DNA from: Micrasema longulum
Lineage: Eukaryota; Arthropoda; Insecta; Trichoptera; Brachycentridae
Assembly: GCA_022494885.1 (NCBI GenBank)
Contig: JAGVSM010003945.1
Coordinates: 1 to 64,000 of the forward strand
Direction: 5' to 3'
Length of the DNA: 64,000 nucleotides
This document shows positions 1 through 9,929 of the stretch, one piece after another. The first letter of the stretch is position 1, and every line of letters starts with the position of its first letter. The notes beneath the pieces were generated by a model, which saw nothing but the letters and a program-made list of their open reading frames with translations, was not told the origin of the DNA and made no database searches. The position numbers and the translations under genes were made by a program.

Positions 1-600
1 AGTGAAAAGTAAATAATAATAGTAATGATATGGACAGTGAATTTGTCAAAGTTTTTTTAAATCAGAAAACTTACTGTCATGAGCCAAATTGTTGCGTTAC
101 GTCCATTTTGGAGTGAAGCTTACCTGAAAACAAGAAGAAAAAAACATTGATTTCAAACAAAAAGGTTATTATGTATCGTAGTGGGGACATATCAAAATAA
201 GAAACTAATTCTAACTTATTTAACTAATTTATTTAACTAATTAAAACAAAAACAAATTATTATGCTAATTTTAATAGCAGAATCGCGTAATAAACACACA
301 TGACAAATAAATAAAAATAATAAATATACACGCCATTTAGACATAACTTTACAAATGACATACTTTACTTTATTTAAATAACAGTTTTGCGTCTTTGTCT
401 GGCTTAAATTTATAAGACGAAGTGCAAAACTGATTCTATTTAAATAAAAATACTGTAATTTATATTTTCAACTGAAATAATGTTTTTAAATGGTTTAAAA
501 ATTATTCGTGCAGATAAAATCGACGATCTTATAACATAAATACAAAATGAAATTTATATTTGAAGAACTACCTTTAAGGTTATTCATTATTATAAAATAT
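1..600. other. AT-rich DNA, nothing recognised
   Basis: I see no coding frame, RNA gene or repeat family here. The stretch is A/T-rich with short A and T runs. Confidence 0.5.
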
Positions 601-619
601 ATGCAAAACATTTTTTCAA

Positions 620-900
620 CCCCTTTTTTGTCTACCGACTGGTTTTAAAGCTACACAAGCTACTTTTTCCATGTATAATTTATGAATTCTACCCTATTTT
701 ATTTAAACAGTGATTACTAAATATTACATCGAACCTATGGAGCTAATAAGTCAAGTTTTTTATCATGCCGTTCTTCTAAAGATGGAAAATGTGAAGTAAG
801 GTAGGTATGAATTCATTAGTTAATTATACCTCGATAAAGAACCTTGTGTAGCTTTGAAACCGGTCGGTAGAAAAAATATAAAATAAGTTGAAAACAAAGC
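620..900. repeat. Decayed inverted pair of Penelope-like 3' ends
   Basis: Two diverged copies of a terminal motif face away from each other. On the minus strand (about 631-665) it reads GTAGCTTTAAAACCAGTCGG. On the plus strand (about 830-870) it is CTCGATAAAG, a spacer, then GCTTTGAAACCGGTCGG. The DNA between is partly palindromic, with TGAATTC on both sides. The motif resembles the hammerhead-like ends of the Penelope-like element near 51.3-52.4 kb but the core is mutated. Assignment to PLE is by analogy with the better copies in this window. Confidence 0.4.
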
Positions 901-1380
901 TGTTTTATATTTATTTCATTAAATACAAGATATTCCAAAATATCAAGTTGTAGGTACACGTCGCAAAGATTGTTCGGAATCTAGTTTACACTACTAGGTT
1001 TTTTTAAGTTGCTAAATATTCATTTTTTTACGATTATTATACTTGATAATATTATTAATGATAAAAAGTTAATGCTACGTGTGTGTATTGTTCATAGAAA
1101 ATGCCTTCGTGCTTCTTGTACGTTGTGGTACGGCAACCTTAAATTATTTTTTTAGTAAAAAAAAAACAGTGACGTAATAGTGAGATCTTATTTATTTAAT
1201 TATTACTATGTTGTAAAACATAATCTAATATTACAGACGCTTTTACTTAGTTTGTCTGTGTCCGGGCGGATGAAGAATTAAGTTAATTGTGTGAAATAGA
1301 ACTAGAATCCTGGACGAGTGTTTTTGACTCGACGGCTGCTCTCAGGCAAAAAATCTGAAAAGGGAAACCAAGTGGAGAAA
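900..1380. other. AT-rich DNA, nothing recognised
   Basis: No gene or repeat identified. A short phrase near 1308 (AGAATCCTGGACGAGTG) recurs near 22104, so part of this may be an unclassified repeat. Confidence 0.4.
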
Positions 1381-1383
1381 CGT

Positions 1384-1646
1384 CAGCGTCGTAGAGTATT
1401 CGTTGGTGTGCTCACCTACTTATCCTCAACGTCCCGGGTTCGATTTCTTAGGAGGTTGATATGAAATGTAAATTTTTAAAGGTGTTTTCACACTGAAGTA
1501 TCTCATTGTCCCCGAACAGGCACCTGATGTGTAAGGCTGATCAACTTACCTTCCAGTAAAAGATGATTTAGATACGCTGCATTTGATTTAACAATGCAGA
1601 GCCCAATGCATCATAAGGTGCGGATAAGGGTATGATGATGATGATA
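1384..1646 (+). repeat. tRNA-derived SINE, family 1
   Basis: A diverged tRNA-like head ends in a B-box-like GGGTTCGATTT near 1437. The family body follows: a Phe-rich AT linker, GTGTTTTCACACTGAA, the ACCTGATGTGTAAGGCTGAT region, the TGCAG/ACAATGCAG stretch, and a tail TATGATGATGATGAT. Body and tail match the copies at 32919-33179 (+) and 37428-37669 (-). Head and tail together suggest a near full-length copy. The A box is poorly conserved. Confidence 0.65.
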
Positions 1647-1649
1647 CTT

Positions 1650-2004
1650 ATTAGTTAAAATTTGCGATTTAAACGATAGTAAATTCTGTTTTGTAATAAT
1701 CGCATGGTTAACATGATTTTACATTTTTAATGGGTCATTACTAAAATAAAACAGTAATTAAAATTTGGAAACGCTCTAATAAGCTGTTAAATCATTTCAA
1801 AGAAAGTTTTTTGATTAATGCTTTTCTGTCTGTTACAAATTAGTAAATAAAACGTAAAATTGGAATTAGATTATTTAGACAGTTGGATAATAACTTAATG
1901 TCGTTGTGACGTTGCATTGTTTAAAAAGAAACGAAAAATTCAAAATACGGAAAAAAAATTAGGGGTATTCTAATTCAAGAAGAGAACAAGATCAAATTAA
2001 GGGA
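1650..2004. other. AT-rich DNA, nothing recognised
   Basis: No coding frame or repeat recognised between the SINE and the minisatellite. Confidence 0.4.
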
Positions 2005-2625
2005 GAAAAAAGTGGCACCAGTTTTAAAACAAAATAGGATATGGTCAAACTAAAACAGGAATTTGTGGCACCACTTTTGAGGGTCTGGTCGATCTAAAGT
2101 AGGCAAAAGTGGCACTAATTGACAGGGTTTGAGGATCTAATTTCTAGTTGAACTAAAGTAGGAATAAGTGGCACTAGTTGACAAGTTTTAAGGATGCAAT
2201 AATATAACAAAAGTAGGAAAATTGGCACTAGTTGGCAAATTTTAAGGATCCAGTCGAACGAAAGTAGGTAAAAGTTGCACTAACTGTCACGTTTTGAGGA
2301 TCTAGTTTCTAGTTGAATTAAAGTAGGCAAAAATGACGCTCACTAGTTAACAGGTTTTGAAGATCTAGTTTCTAGTTGAACTAAAGTAGGACGAAATGGC
2401 ACTAGTTGACAAGTTTTGAGGATTCAATAATTGAAAGTAAGTAGGAAAGTTGGCACTAGTTGACAAGTTTTGAGGATCTAGTTGAAATTAAGTAGGAAAA
2501 AGTTACGCTTGTTAAAAATAAGAATCACGTTTAATGAGCGAGGCACCGATTGAAAAGATTTAGGATTTTATGAAAAAAGGAACAAGAGGCACCAGTTAGA
2601 ACGAGTTAAATATCTGGTTAGGAGA
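2005..2625 (+). repeat. Degenerate ~55-bp minisatellite
   Basis: About eleven imperfect units share the order GTGGCACTAGTTGACA, GTTTTGAGGATCTAG, TTTCTAGTTGAACT and AAAGTAGG. The GGCAC step recurs near 2012, 2065, 2109, 2168, 2224, 2275, 2334, 2397, 2451, 2504 and 2541, spaced about 44-63 bases. Units differ by many substitutions and small indels, so the array is old. No open frame runs through it. Confidence 0.85.
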
Positions 2626-2629
2626 TAAT

Positions 2630-3170
2630 AAATAAAAAAAAGTCCCACTAACCGATGAAGGATATTGACAAGTTTAGAGTTAATTTGTACGTTTTAATAA
2701 ATTTAACCACAAATCTGTACATATTTATGAATTTAATCATAAATCTGTTCAAATAAATTCTATAAAAATTAGATTTGTATTTATTTCTTTTTAACATACC
2801 CGCAAATACATAAAACGTAAACATAGAGCAAAAACTAGTCAGGAAGTGTTCATAAGTCTTTTTTTCAGTAGCAAAATTGCCTTGGTAATGACGTCACTGC
2901 CTATGTTAATAAATTAATTGTCGTAACTGAGATCGGGTAACACAATATTTTTCAAATCCTAGGTAGGAAAGTCGCTTTTGATACCACGAAACGAAAATGA
3001 TTTTTATCGCAAATGACTTGCTATCGGCTAGTGAGTGAGTGTATTTACGCACTTTAAATACTTTTTTGCATAATTAATGCATTCGGTTTACCTATTTAAA
3101 AAAAAATAAAGCACTTTGATATAACCTATGAAGATTAATTATTGCATTAAATTGAGTTTATTTTGAAATT
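2630..3170. other. AT-rich DNA, nothing recognised
   Basis: No gene or known repeat was recognised. A short local duplication of TAAATCTGT...AATTTAAT occurs near 2700-2760. Confidence 0.4.
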
Positions 3171-3174
3171 GATC

Positions 3175-3295
3175 TCCGCCTCTTAAATAGCACGTTCGTC
3201 TATGCATATCGGGTTTGATTCCTAACATTATTACGACAAATATTAATTTAAAAGGATGTTCACACACTAAAATTTTATGTCTGTTTGGGTTTCAT
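3175..3295 (+). repeat. SINE family 1 fragment
   Basis: A tRNA-like segment with GGGTTTGATTCCT near 3211 is followed by AATTTAAAAGGATGTTCACACACTAAAATTTTATGTC, given here in pieces because it matches the linker of the family-1 SINE. The rest of the body and the TGATGAT tail are missing. Confidence 0.5.
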
Positions 3296-3429
3296 TTCAT
3301 TTTTTTTTTCACATTATAAACAATAATAAAAATAATGTGAGCCTCACTGGGGGGTAACCCGTACCGAGGACACTTAACCATATACTTCTTTATATTTTTT
3401 TACATGTGAGAATATACAAAGAAGACTTG

Positions 3430-3625
3430 AATGATACAAAATGTTAAGACAATTCTAAACACTACGTATTTATGTTTATATTTCATTTCTGTATACCTAT
3501 ATTATTTATATTATAAAACGTACAATATAAGAACAAAAACACACATGACCAATACGTTCGTGGAGCAGGTGATTCAATATTGGTTTGGGGGACTGATCCT
3601 TGATCAATGGACTACCCAGGTTGTC
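3430..3625 (-). repeat. LINE 3' UTR fragment (family as at 32420-32735)
   Basis: ATACGTTCGTGGAGCAGG followed by TGATTCAATATTGGTTTGGG matches 32508-32548 almost base for base. That copy continues into a recognisable reverse transcriptase C-terminal tail on the minus strand, so this is probably an isolated 3' piece of the same LINE. Confidence 0.45.
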
Positions 3626-3654
3626 AGGTCATTGTAAATTTTACGAAAAACTAT

Positions 3655-3800
3655 TTGTTTTTTATATTGTTGATCCCTTCATGCTGCTGCGGATATCCTA
3701 ATCAATCTTCTGAACGCATCGCTCTCCCTCTCTATGAATGCTGAATGAAGCTTCTCGCTACTATCCGTGGCCCTTTTATAGTTCCTGTCGGATATACAGA
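3655..3800 (+). pseudogene. LINE reverse transcriptase C-terminal relic
   Basis: The plus strand encodes a broken segment with CCGYPNQSSER near 3672. This matches the cysteine-rich C-terminal stretch encoded on the minus strand at 50613-50830 (CCGYPNQSSEHILRSCPF). That pattern (C-x-C-G...NQ...EHIL..CP) is typical of the zinc-knuckle end of Jockey/R1-type LINE proteins. Stops follow within a few tens of codons. Confidence 0.5.
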
Positions 3801-3924
3801 TTTGCTAGCATGAAAAAATAATTTTAATGCTTTTTTAAAATTTTGTAATCATTTCGGAAAACAGATCATGTCCAATGAAGAATTAACTTCCCTTTTTTCT
3901 TCAATCCATTGAAGTATATCTATA

Positions 3925-4295
3925 CCTTAGAGGATAAAACACGGGGGTTCATTTTTTTACCGCTTTAAAGTTAAAAATGCAGAAATTATAGCAATAAGCT
4001 ATTTTGTATTATATTATGCATGAATAAAACATCGAAGTCCACTTTTGTCATAAAAATGCTTTTTTAAGCCTATCTTGTTTTAATGCAAAAAAACATTAGT
4101 AGTGTCATGTACCTACAATATTTTAATATGTACTTTTATTATCAAAATAATAAAAAACTTACTTAGAAATTTCATTGTAGATTAAAATTATTTTATTTAA
4201 TTCAAAAGGTATCATGTTTTGGAGTTCGCCCAATCACGAAATCATATTTCCTAAACATTTCATTCAATGTGACTCCCGTGGTTTATCCTTTAAGG
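3925..4295. mobile_element. MITE, family M1 (copy 1)
   Basis: The ends form terminal inverted repeats: CCTTAGAGGATAAAACACGG at 3925 and the inverse of CCGTGGTTTATCCTTTAAGG at 4295. A second copy with the same ends and internal sequence lies at 25038-25409. The ~370-bp length, no coding capacity and recurring termini fit a non-autonomous DNA transposon. No clear target duplication was seen. Confidence 0.7.
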
Positions 4296-4700
4296 TTATT
4301 TTAAACGAAAATATGAAACTTATTATTCATAGATGGCGCTGTTATATTTTTTTATTGAAAAATGCAATTTTTATGTTTATTTTCAATGAAAATTTTACAC
4401 AACTTGGTTTGCGGAAACTTTACACTAAATTGGTTGTAACAAATACTATGACAATATAATTTCAGTCCTTTTCACAAAATGCTGTACAAAACAAAAAAAA
4501 AGATAAGTTATTTTTTGTTTCACCATTTTGTGAGAAGGACCTAAATCATATTGTTATGGTATTTGTTACAAACAATATAGTGTAAAGTTTCCGCAAACCA
4601 AGTTTTGTAAAATTTCCATTTGAAACAATTTTTCAATAAAAAATGATAAAGCGCCATCTATGAATAATTAGTTTCATATTTGAATTTGGAATCACCTTAA
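4291..4700. mobile_element. Foldback (long inverted repeat) element
   Basis: Arms of about 190 bp (4291-4480 and 4505-4700) are inverted copies of each other. TTATTCATAGATGGCGCT in the left arm matches AGCGCCATCTATGAATAA in the right, and GGTTTGCGGAAACTTTACAC matches its inverse near 4580. The loop is only about 20-25 bases. The left arm begins exactly where the M1 MITE ends and shares its last bases (TTAAGG), so either the foldback inserted at the MITE end or the two are parts of one composite element. Confidence 0.8.
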
Positions 4701-4889
4701 TGTACAGATATATTATGTCCAAAGGTATACATATTATATACCTTCTTTCAGCACAAAGATTTCAAGGCTACCAGATTATAGAGAGCTACTTTGGGCATAA
4801 GTATTTCGAATCCTTACTGGTTTTGTATAAAAACATCAAAATTTACAATAAGGATATTAATCTCAAAGATGTCGCGAAAGTCATTTAAC

Positions 4890-5660
4890 CGGTCACTGGC
4901 AGTTCCAAATTTGTAGATTAAAGTGTCACTCGTCTTTTATTTTTATAATAAATAACAATAAATTTGCACCAAGAACTTTCACTAACAAACTTGAATTTGA
5001 TTAAGAGAAAAATATATTTCAGTACTTCATTTAATCTTAATAATAAAATAAACGCGTGGGAAAAGATCATTAAGTTAATTGTTTGAGATATAAATTACTC
5101 TTATCTGCGTATCGCGGGTGCAATGCGGTGTTATAATGGGAGTTTGCAAAAACCGGACTGTGCTTAAAAATAATAATTTAAAAACCATGGCCAACTTGAG
5201 AAATATTTTTTTTTTCAATAATTAAATACAATGAATAACATATCTGATTATTATTTAATACAAATTCACAAAATCAATAGTTTTTACAGGATGCGATGAG
5301 AAGCTGGCACCTTGACATTTGATAATGAACGTAATAAGCAGATCATTATTAAGAAATTCTAAGCAGACGCATATTAATTGTACGTGTGTGTGTATTTCTT
5401 ACACGGAAAAGCTTTATTAATTTATGTAAAAATAAATAAGAGCTTACAACGTCTTATACGACTTATTTAACCCTCCCTTCCCGGTGATTAACACATTACA
5501 TCTAATAACTTTAATGTATATATAAATATAAAAAACATCGAGTTAAATTTGGGATATTCCTTTTCAAACATTTACGTAACGGCTAAACTACGTTTTTATT
5601 CAATAACAAACAGTTACTTATTGGGCATAGGAAAACCATTTTATAAGAAATCATAGAAAG
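4890..5660. other. AT-rich DNA, nothing recognised
   Basis: No coding frame or repeat family recognised. Confidence 0.4.
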
Positions 5661-5759
5661 TTAACTAATGTGTCGCATGTCGCGGTGTATGAAGAGTACA
5701 GAATATTATACTGTCTCAGACACTCTTTACATCTCACTATAATACTATTGGTACCTATA

Positions 5760-5901
5760 TTCGGGAGCGAGACAATTTCAAGCGTCACACGTATGAATAG
5801 CAAAGTTACCAGAACTTCCGCCAGACGGCAGTCGGCAGTCGGCAGTCGGCAGTAGCTATCCGAGCTTCGTTAGGGGTGGTTCTCTCGCTCGCGTTGCGAG
5901 C
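5760..5901 (+). promoter_or_regulatory. GC-rich patch, candidate non-coding first exon
   Basis: A GC-rich island in AT-rich surroundings holds four tandem CGGCAGT units (about 5825-5852) and a CTCGCGTTGCGAG stem. It ends at GCGAGC|GTAAGC, which fits a splice donor at 5902. Insect 5' UTR exons often look like this, but no start site, coding frame or acceptor can be paired with it. This is inference only. Confidence 0.25.
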
Positions 5902-5904
5902 GTA

Positions 5905-6235
5905 AGCTAGCAGTTTTTCCATGTTTTAAGCGATTAGATTACAAATATTATCATTTTTGACTTCAACTAAAAATAATTTAAACAACTACCTATGAATATT
6001 CCATTTTTTCGATTAAAAATCTCTCATTTTTGCATGTGTATCGACTACACAGCACCGTAACGCGAGTATGTTTTTGGCATAGTAAAGGAAAGGTTAAATA
6101 TGAAGGAGAAAAAATCATACTTTTGAAATACCCGTTGCGCGTGAGTATGTGGTATAACATATACGTTTCAGGTACAGATGTTATAAATTAATTTATTTCT
6201 TTATTTATATATGTATTGCATACATATTTATTACC
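5905..6235. other. AT-rich DNA, nothing recognised
   Basis: No gene or repeat family recognised. Confidence 0.4.
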
Positions 6236-6239
6236 AGGG

Positions 6240-6372
6240 AATCTATGAACCACTAGACCATTTCAACATTAATTTAAAGTGTCCTCTGGTTAGGTTAATC
6301 TGTTAAGCGGTATTCGAATCTAGGACTTCTTTCACAGAAGTCCGCGACACTACCCAAGGGACCACAACCCGT
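6240..6372 (-). repeat. tRNA-derived SINE head, family 2
   Basis: On the minus strand the segment reads GGTCCCTTGGGTAGTGTCGC followed by GGACTTCTGTGAAAG and AGTCCTAGATTCGAATACC. This resembles a tRNA with an A box (GGGTAGTGTCG) and a B box (AGATTCGAATACC). It pairs well with the heads at 35824 (+) and 27600 (-). The body is short and diverged. Confidence 0.55.
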
Positions 6373-6374
6373 CT

Positions 6375-6755
6375 ATTGTAAGCACTATCAGAAAAAAAGC
6401 ACAAAAAACTTTTTTCAATATCAAAAAAAATAATAAATCAGCTTTTTCCCACTCTTTTCTTTTAGCGTTCTGCCTTTTTCAAAAGATTTTACACTTCTTG
6501 AAATTAAATGAAATTTAATGTTTAAAAGGGTATCTTATCACAAAGAAACTAGAAATATGAATTTGTCTGTTAAGTTTTTATTTGTTTTTTTCCGAATCAT
6601 TCTTAGTTAAGCTATTTAAATTAGCCAATCATTATTATGATGTTATATTATTTTGTTTAAAACGTGGTTTTTACACTTTATTTTTTTAACACAAACACAA
6701 AAAATCTCCATCTTAAAACAGGCTGCGCCATGTTAGATAAAGAGACTAGAGTAAC
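6375..6755. other. AT-rich DNA, nothing recognised
   Basis: No gene or known repeat recognised. ACAGGCTGCGCCATGTTAGATAAAG near 6719 (given as two joined words ACAGGCTG and CGCCATGTTAGAT) resembles the small repeat at 17565 and 35675. Confidence 0.35.
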
Positions 6756-7271
6756 CAGTAGCTCGATCACAAATAACTATCGACATGCTTAAAAACATGC
6801 TAAGCATTTGAGCGATCACAACGAACAATAATGAACATGCTTTAGTTATCGCAGTCATAAGTCAACGCTCTTGTCGGTATGTTTTTTGTTTTCCTCGTAA
6901 ATAAATACAGTTCATAGGCGAAAAATCGGCGTTTTATGGCGTTTTATTACAATTATTATGGCGACTGCTTTTCTTGACATTTGGCTTGCCAACCGCCGCC
7001 GCCGGCTAAATGCAATGAATAGCACGATTATTAATAAATAAATAAATAAAGACAGCAGTTTTGTAATATTTTCCATATTTACACCGGTGAAATTCTAATA
7101 TGTGATTGCGCAGCAGGATTATACGTAGCGAAACGTAAATATTTTGACATTTGATATTAGTTGTTCACGGATGTTTCATTGTGATCGCGAATACGATAAA
7201 CAACCATGGTGAAAAATCGTTTATCACGTCGCTTATTAGCACGTCGATAGTTATTTGTGATTGAGCTACAG
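6756..7271. mobile_element. 516-bp element with ~33-bp terminal inverted repeats
   Basis: The left end CAGTAGCTCGATCACAAATA then ACTATCGACATGCT (6756-6789) is repeated in inverse at the right end (7239-7271) with four mismatches. CAG...CTG ends are common in hAT and P-type transposons, but no matching 8-bp target duplication was seen. An open stretch on the minus strand (7157-7423) crosses the right end and is probably not a gene. I read this as a MITE-like element. Confidence 0.65.
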
Positions 7272-7274
7272 GGG

Positions 7275-7810
7275 ACCCTCATATTAATGTTTAAATAATC
7301 TAGTATTGCATAATATTTACAAATTTCCTGGCAATAAATATGTCCGTATTTGCAATCATTTATAAAGGACTGCTTACCCCGAAAGCGAATTATGTAAATA
7401 TATTTATTCAGAAGCGTAAACAAAGTTATTTAAACGAATAATATTTATGGTGTTATGTTATTTTGTATCGTGAACAGGTGATTACTACGATAACAGTTAG
7501 CCACGGGAAATTCCGAATAAAATATAGCCGACTTAATTGAGCGAAATGTCATAGTAGCTTATTTGGTATTCTAACAGCAAAACTGGTTTACGAAAGCCTT
7601 TAAGACTAAGCCAATGTGTATGGCTATGTTGTTGGTTGGACGAATGCAAAACATTAAAATAACTTGTTTAACAGCAACGTGAAATTTAGACAACAAACAT
7701 ATTAATCTTTCTTATTTAGTTTCATTATTGTTTGTACTGAAGGTACTCTTATTTGAATTGTTAATTTATTTATTTTGAATGAAAGGGCCGATATTTTAAC
7801 TTTAACTTGT
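7275..7810. other. AT-rich DNA, nothing recognised
   Basis: No gene or known repeat recognised. Confidence 0.35.
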
Positions 7811-7814
7811 ACTT

Positions 7815-8295
7815 CATTAACAAATTACAACATACATAGTTGGAGAATATTTTAGCGATGGGAATATGGAAGTCTAGGCATTAACAGGGCTTATAACCTG
7901 TCGTTAACTGGTTTAAGTGGCCACTTTACACACTGTGTAATATTCACCATTCTGCCTACATTTGAACATCTATATTCCTTCGATTCTTTCATTTGTTGAC
8001 GTTTGTGAAGACAAAGAGCTGAAACCTTTATGGTTGCGGGAGATTCGTATGATTGAATTATTTCATCTACACACTAGGCAACGCCTGAAAATATTTTTTA
8101 ATTTATATACTTCTTCTTGAACCGGGTGGATTTATCAACAATGTTTTGAGTTTGTCAACATTTTTATAAACATGGACTGTATTCAACCTCCTAGCGAGCT
8201 GTTAATATTAACATGATACAACAAGGATGAAGAACGCTTAAGATAAGGGAATATAGAAGTCTAGGCATCCACAGGGCTTATGACTTGTCATTTTT
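7815..8295 (+). repeat. R390 repeat, one unit plus start of a second
   Basis: GGGAATATGGAAGTCTAGGC (about 7860) recurs as GGGAATATAGAAGTCTAGGC at about 8249, a spacing of about 390 bases. Between them lie TGGTTTAAGTGGCCACTTTA, the ACACTGTGTAA...CACCATT region, AAAGAGCTGAAACCTTTAT and CTAGGCAACGCCTGAAAA. The same block occurs at 9345-9650, 26865-27245, 29372-29530, 33300-33660 and 54835-54972. The second unit is cut at ACTTGTCA near 8290 and resumes at 8723. Confidence 0.8.
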
Positions 8296-8621
8296 TAATT
8301 TTAACTTTAAAAAATGTATATTACTACTTTAAAATATATATATATTATAAGTAATGCCTAGTAAGAGAAGACCCGTGCTAAGGCAGACCAACATATATGT
8401 TTATTTATATATTTCCATATACATACACACACACGTGTGCACCCTTATAAACGTTCATACACATACACACATACATACACTCATATATATGCATATATAC
8501 GTACATATATACATACATATATGTATATATACACATACATATACACATATCCACATAAATATTCATGCAAAAATACACACACATATACAGACACACCCTT
8601 ACATATACATACATACGTACA

Positions 8622-8659
<38 letters not shown>

Positions 8660-8722
8660 CCTTCTTGTCAATGTATTGTATAGTGTTTAAATTGTCGTGG
8701 ATAATATTAACATTAATATAAC
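8296..8722. repeat. Microsatellite-rich insertion within R390
   Basis: A 427-base block rich in ACAT, ACAC and AT runs (8405-8660, ending in a pure TA tract at about 8629-8655) lies exactly between ACTTGTCA and CATTGGCTGGTTTAAG, which are adjacent in other R390 copies. The long open frames across it are low-complexity and not genes. Confidence 0.75.
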
Positions 8723-8765
8723 ATTGGCTGGTTTAAGTGGCCATTTTACACTGTCTTTTCTCTAA
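8723..8765 (+). repeat. R390 repeat, resumed fragment
   Basis: CATTGGCTGGTTTAAGTGGC and the CATTTTACACTG that follows continue the R390 unit interrupted at 8295. Confidence 0.6.
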
Positions 8766-9270
8766 AAACATTTGGGCTAACTCAAAATATTGTTATACTT
8801 CTTTTTCCTCCTTCAAAGGATCTGTTCGTGTCGCTGCAGACGTCTCGTGTAAAGTCGACTGCCAGCTGTTCCGCCATCTTTTCAGGGATCTTCTGCCTTC
8901 GGGGTTCCCTTAAAGCGCGATACGTGGAAGCCTGTTGTACGGCATTCTGTTGTCATGTTCTTCCTGCACCGTCTTCGCTGTGTTTCCCGCCTCACGATGT
9001 CTTCCGTACTACGAGTGCTACGAATACCCGTGTTTCAAATGCGATCTCGGAGCGAGTTTTCATTGATAAATCTTAGAGTTCGCATTTTTAAGGTCGTTAG
9101 TCGAGATACATTCTGGAGGTGTCCGCTTTTGCAAATACGTACATAAATCATGATAATATCACACTAATTACGTAGTTCAATGCGGAAAATCACCAAGTTA
9201 GTGCTTCAAATATAAATTTTAGATCTACATCACACCGAAAAAGAGTCCATTTAATGATTTTTCTTTAACA
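8766..9270. other. Moderately GC-rich DNA, not identified
   Basis: The stretch 8820-9060 is richer in GC than its surroundings (CTGCAGACGTCTCG, TTCCCGCCTCACG), and two short overlapping frames run through it. I recognise no protein family, and codon usage is not convincing. It could be a decayed element or a piece of an untranslated exon. Confidence 0.3.
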
Positions 9271-9303
9271 CCTCATCATCATAATTCCCTTTTCGCACCT
9301 AAC
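9271..9303 (-). repeat. SINE family 1 tail fragment
   Basis: CATCATCATAATTCCCTTTT followed by CGCACCTAA is the inverse of the SINE 3' end (TTAGGCGCGGAAAGGGAATG and its ATGATG tail). Confidence 0.5.
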
Positions 9304-9344
9304 TTGATTATTTTTTGAATATTTTTTTTGTTACATAAAGATAA

Positions 9345-9650
9345 GATAACAATGTTTTGAATATGTCCAAATGCTCTCAGACTGGCTGGATTTCCTCCCT
9401 TGGGAGTTTTTCGTATTTTAATTATAAAGGTTTCAGCTCTATTACTTCACAAAAGTCAACGGATCGAAAAGTTGAGAAAATATGGATGTTCAAATATAGG
9501 CAGAACGGTAATTGTTACACAGCGTATAAAGTGGCCACTTAAACCAGCCAATGACAGGTCATAAGCCCTGTAAATGCCTTGACTTCCATATTCCCTTTTT
9601 AAAAATGTTTTCCCACTCTGTTGCAATAAATTTAAATGTGAAGGTACAAT
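9345..9650 (-). repeat. R390 repeat
   Basis: The inverse of the R390 unit: ATTCCC near 9590, TGACTTCCATATTC, AAGTGGCCACTTAAACCAGC and AAAGGTTTCAGCTC are all present in reverse order. It ends near GTCCAAATG at 9363. Confidence 0.75.
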
Positions 9651-9805
9651 GATCAGTCTTACGCTTCAGGTACCATTCCAGGGACTTTGAAATATTCTAG
9701 CGTAAAAACACCCTTTTAAATAAATATTTCATATCAAACATATCGGGAATCGAACCTGAGACCTCTAGCGTGATAGACAAACGCGCTGACCATTACACCA
9801 CGATT
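9640..9805 (-). repeat. tRNA-derived SINE, family 1
   Basis: On the minus strand the head reads TCGTGGTGTAATGGTCAGCG (A box), then GTTTGTCTATCACGCTAG and AGGTCTCAGGTTCGATTCCC (B box). The family linker and the first half of the body follow. The 3' half and tail are missing. Confidence 0.75.
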
Positions 9806-9929
9806 TAGACATATTTAACACCAAGTATTCATTTGTTCATTGTTATACACGTACAAATCAAAAACATTAAAAAAAATATGTGTCCTTACAGGGGACTCTG
9901 GTGTCCTGTGCCGAAGATACCCAACATTT

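Noticed and set aside
2005..2625. CRISPR array
   Set aside because: Units are degenerate, spacing is irregular and there are no unique spacers; the DNA is eukaryotic.
5888..5903. Transcription terminator hairpin (CTCGCGTTGCGAG)
   Set aside because: Bacterial-type terminators do not apply here, and the stem lies inside a GC island instead of after a gene.
8354..8721. Overlapping 90-110-codon open frames on both strands
   Set aside because: They are translations of ACAT/TA microsatellite and have only Y, I, T, H and V in repeats.
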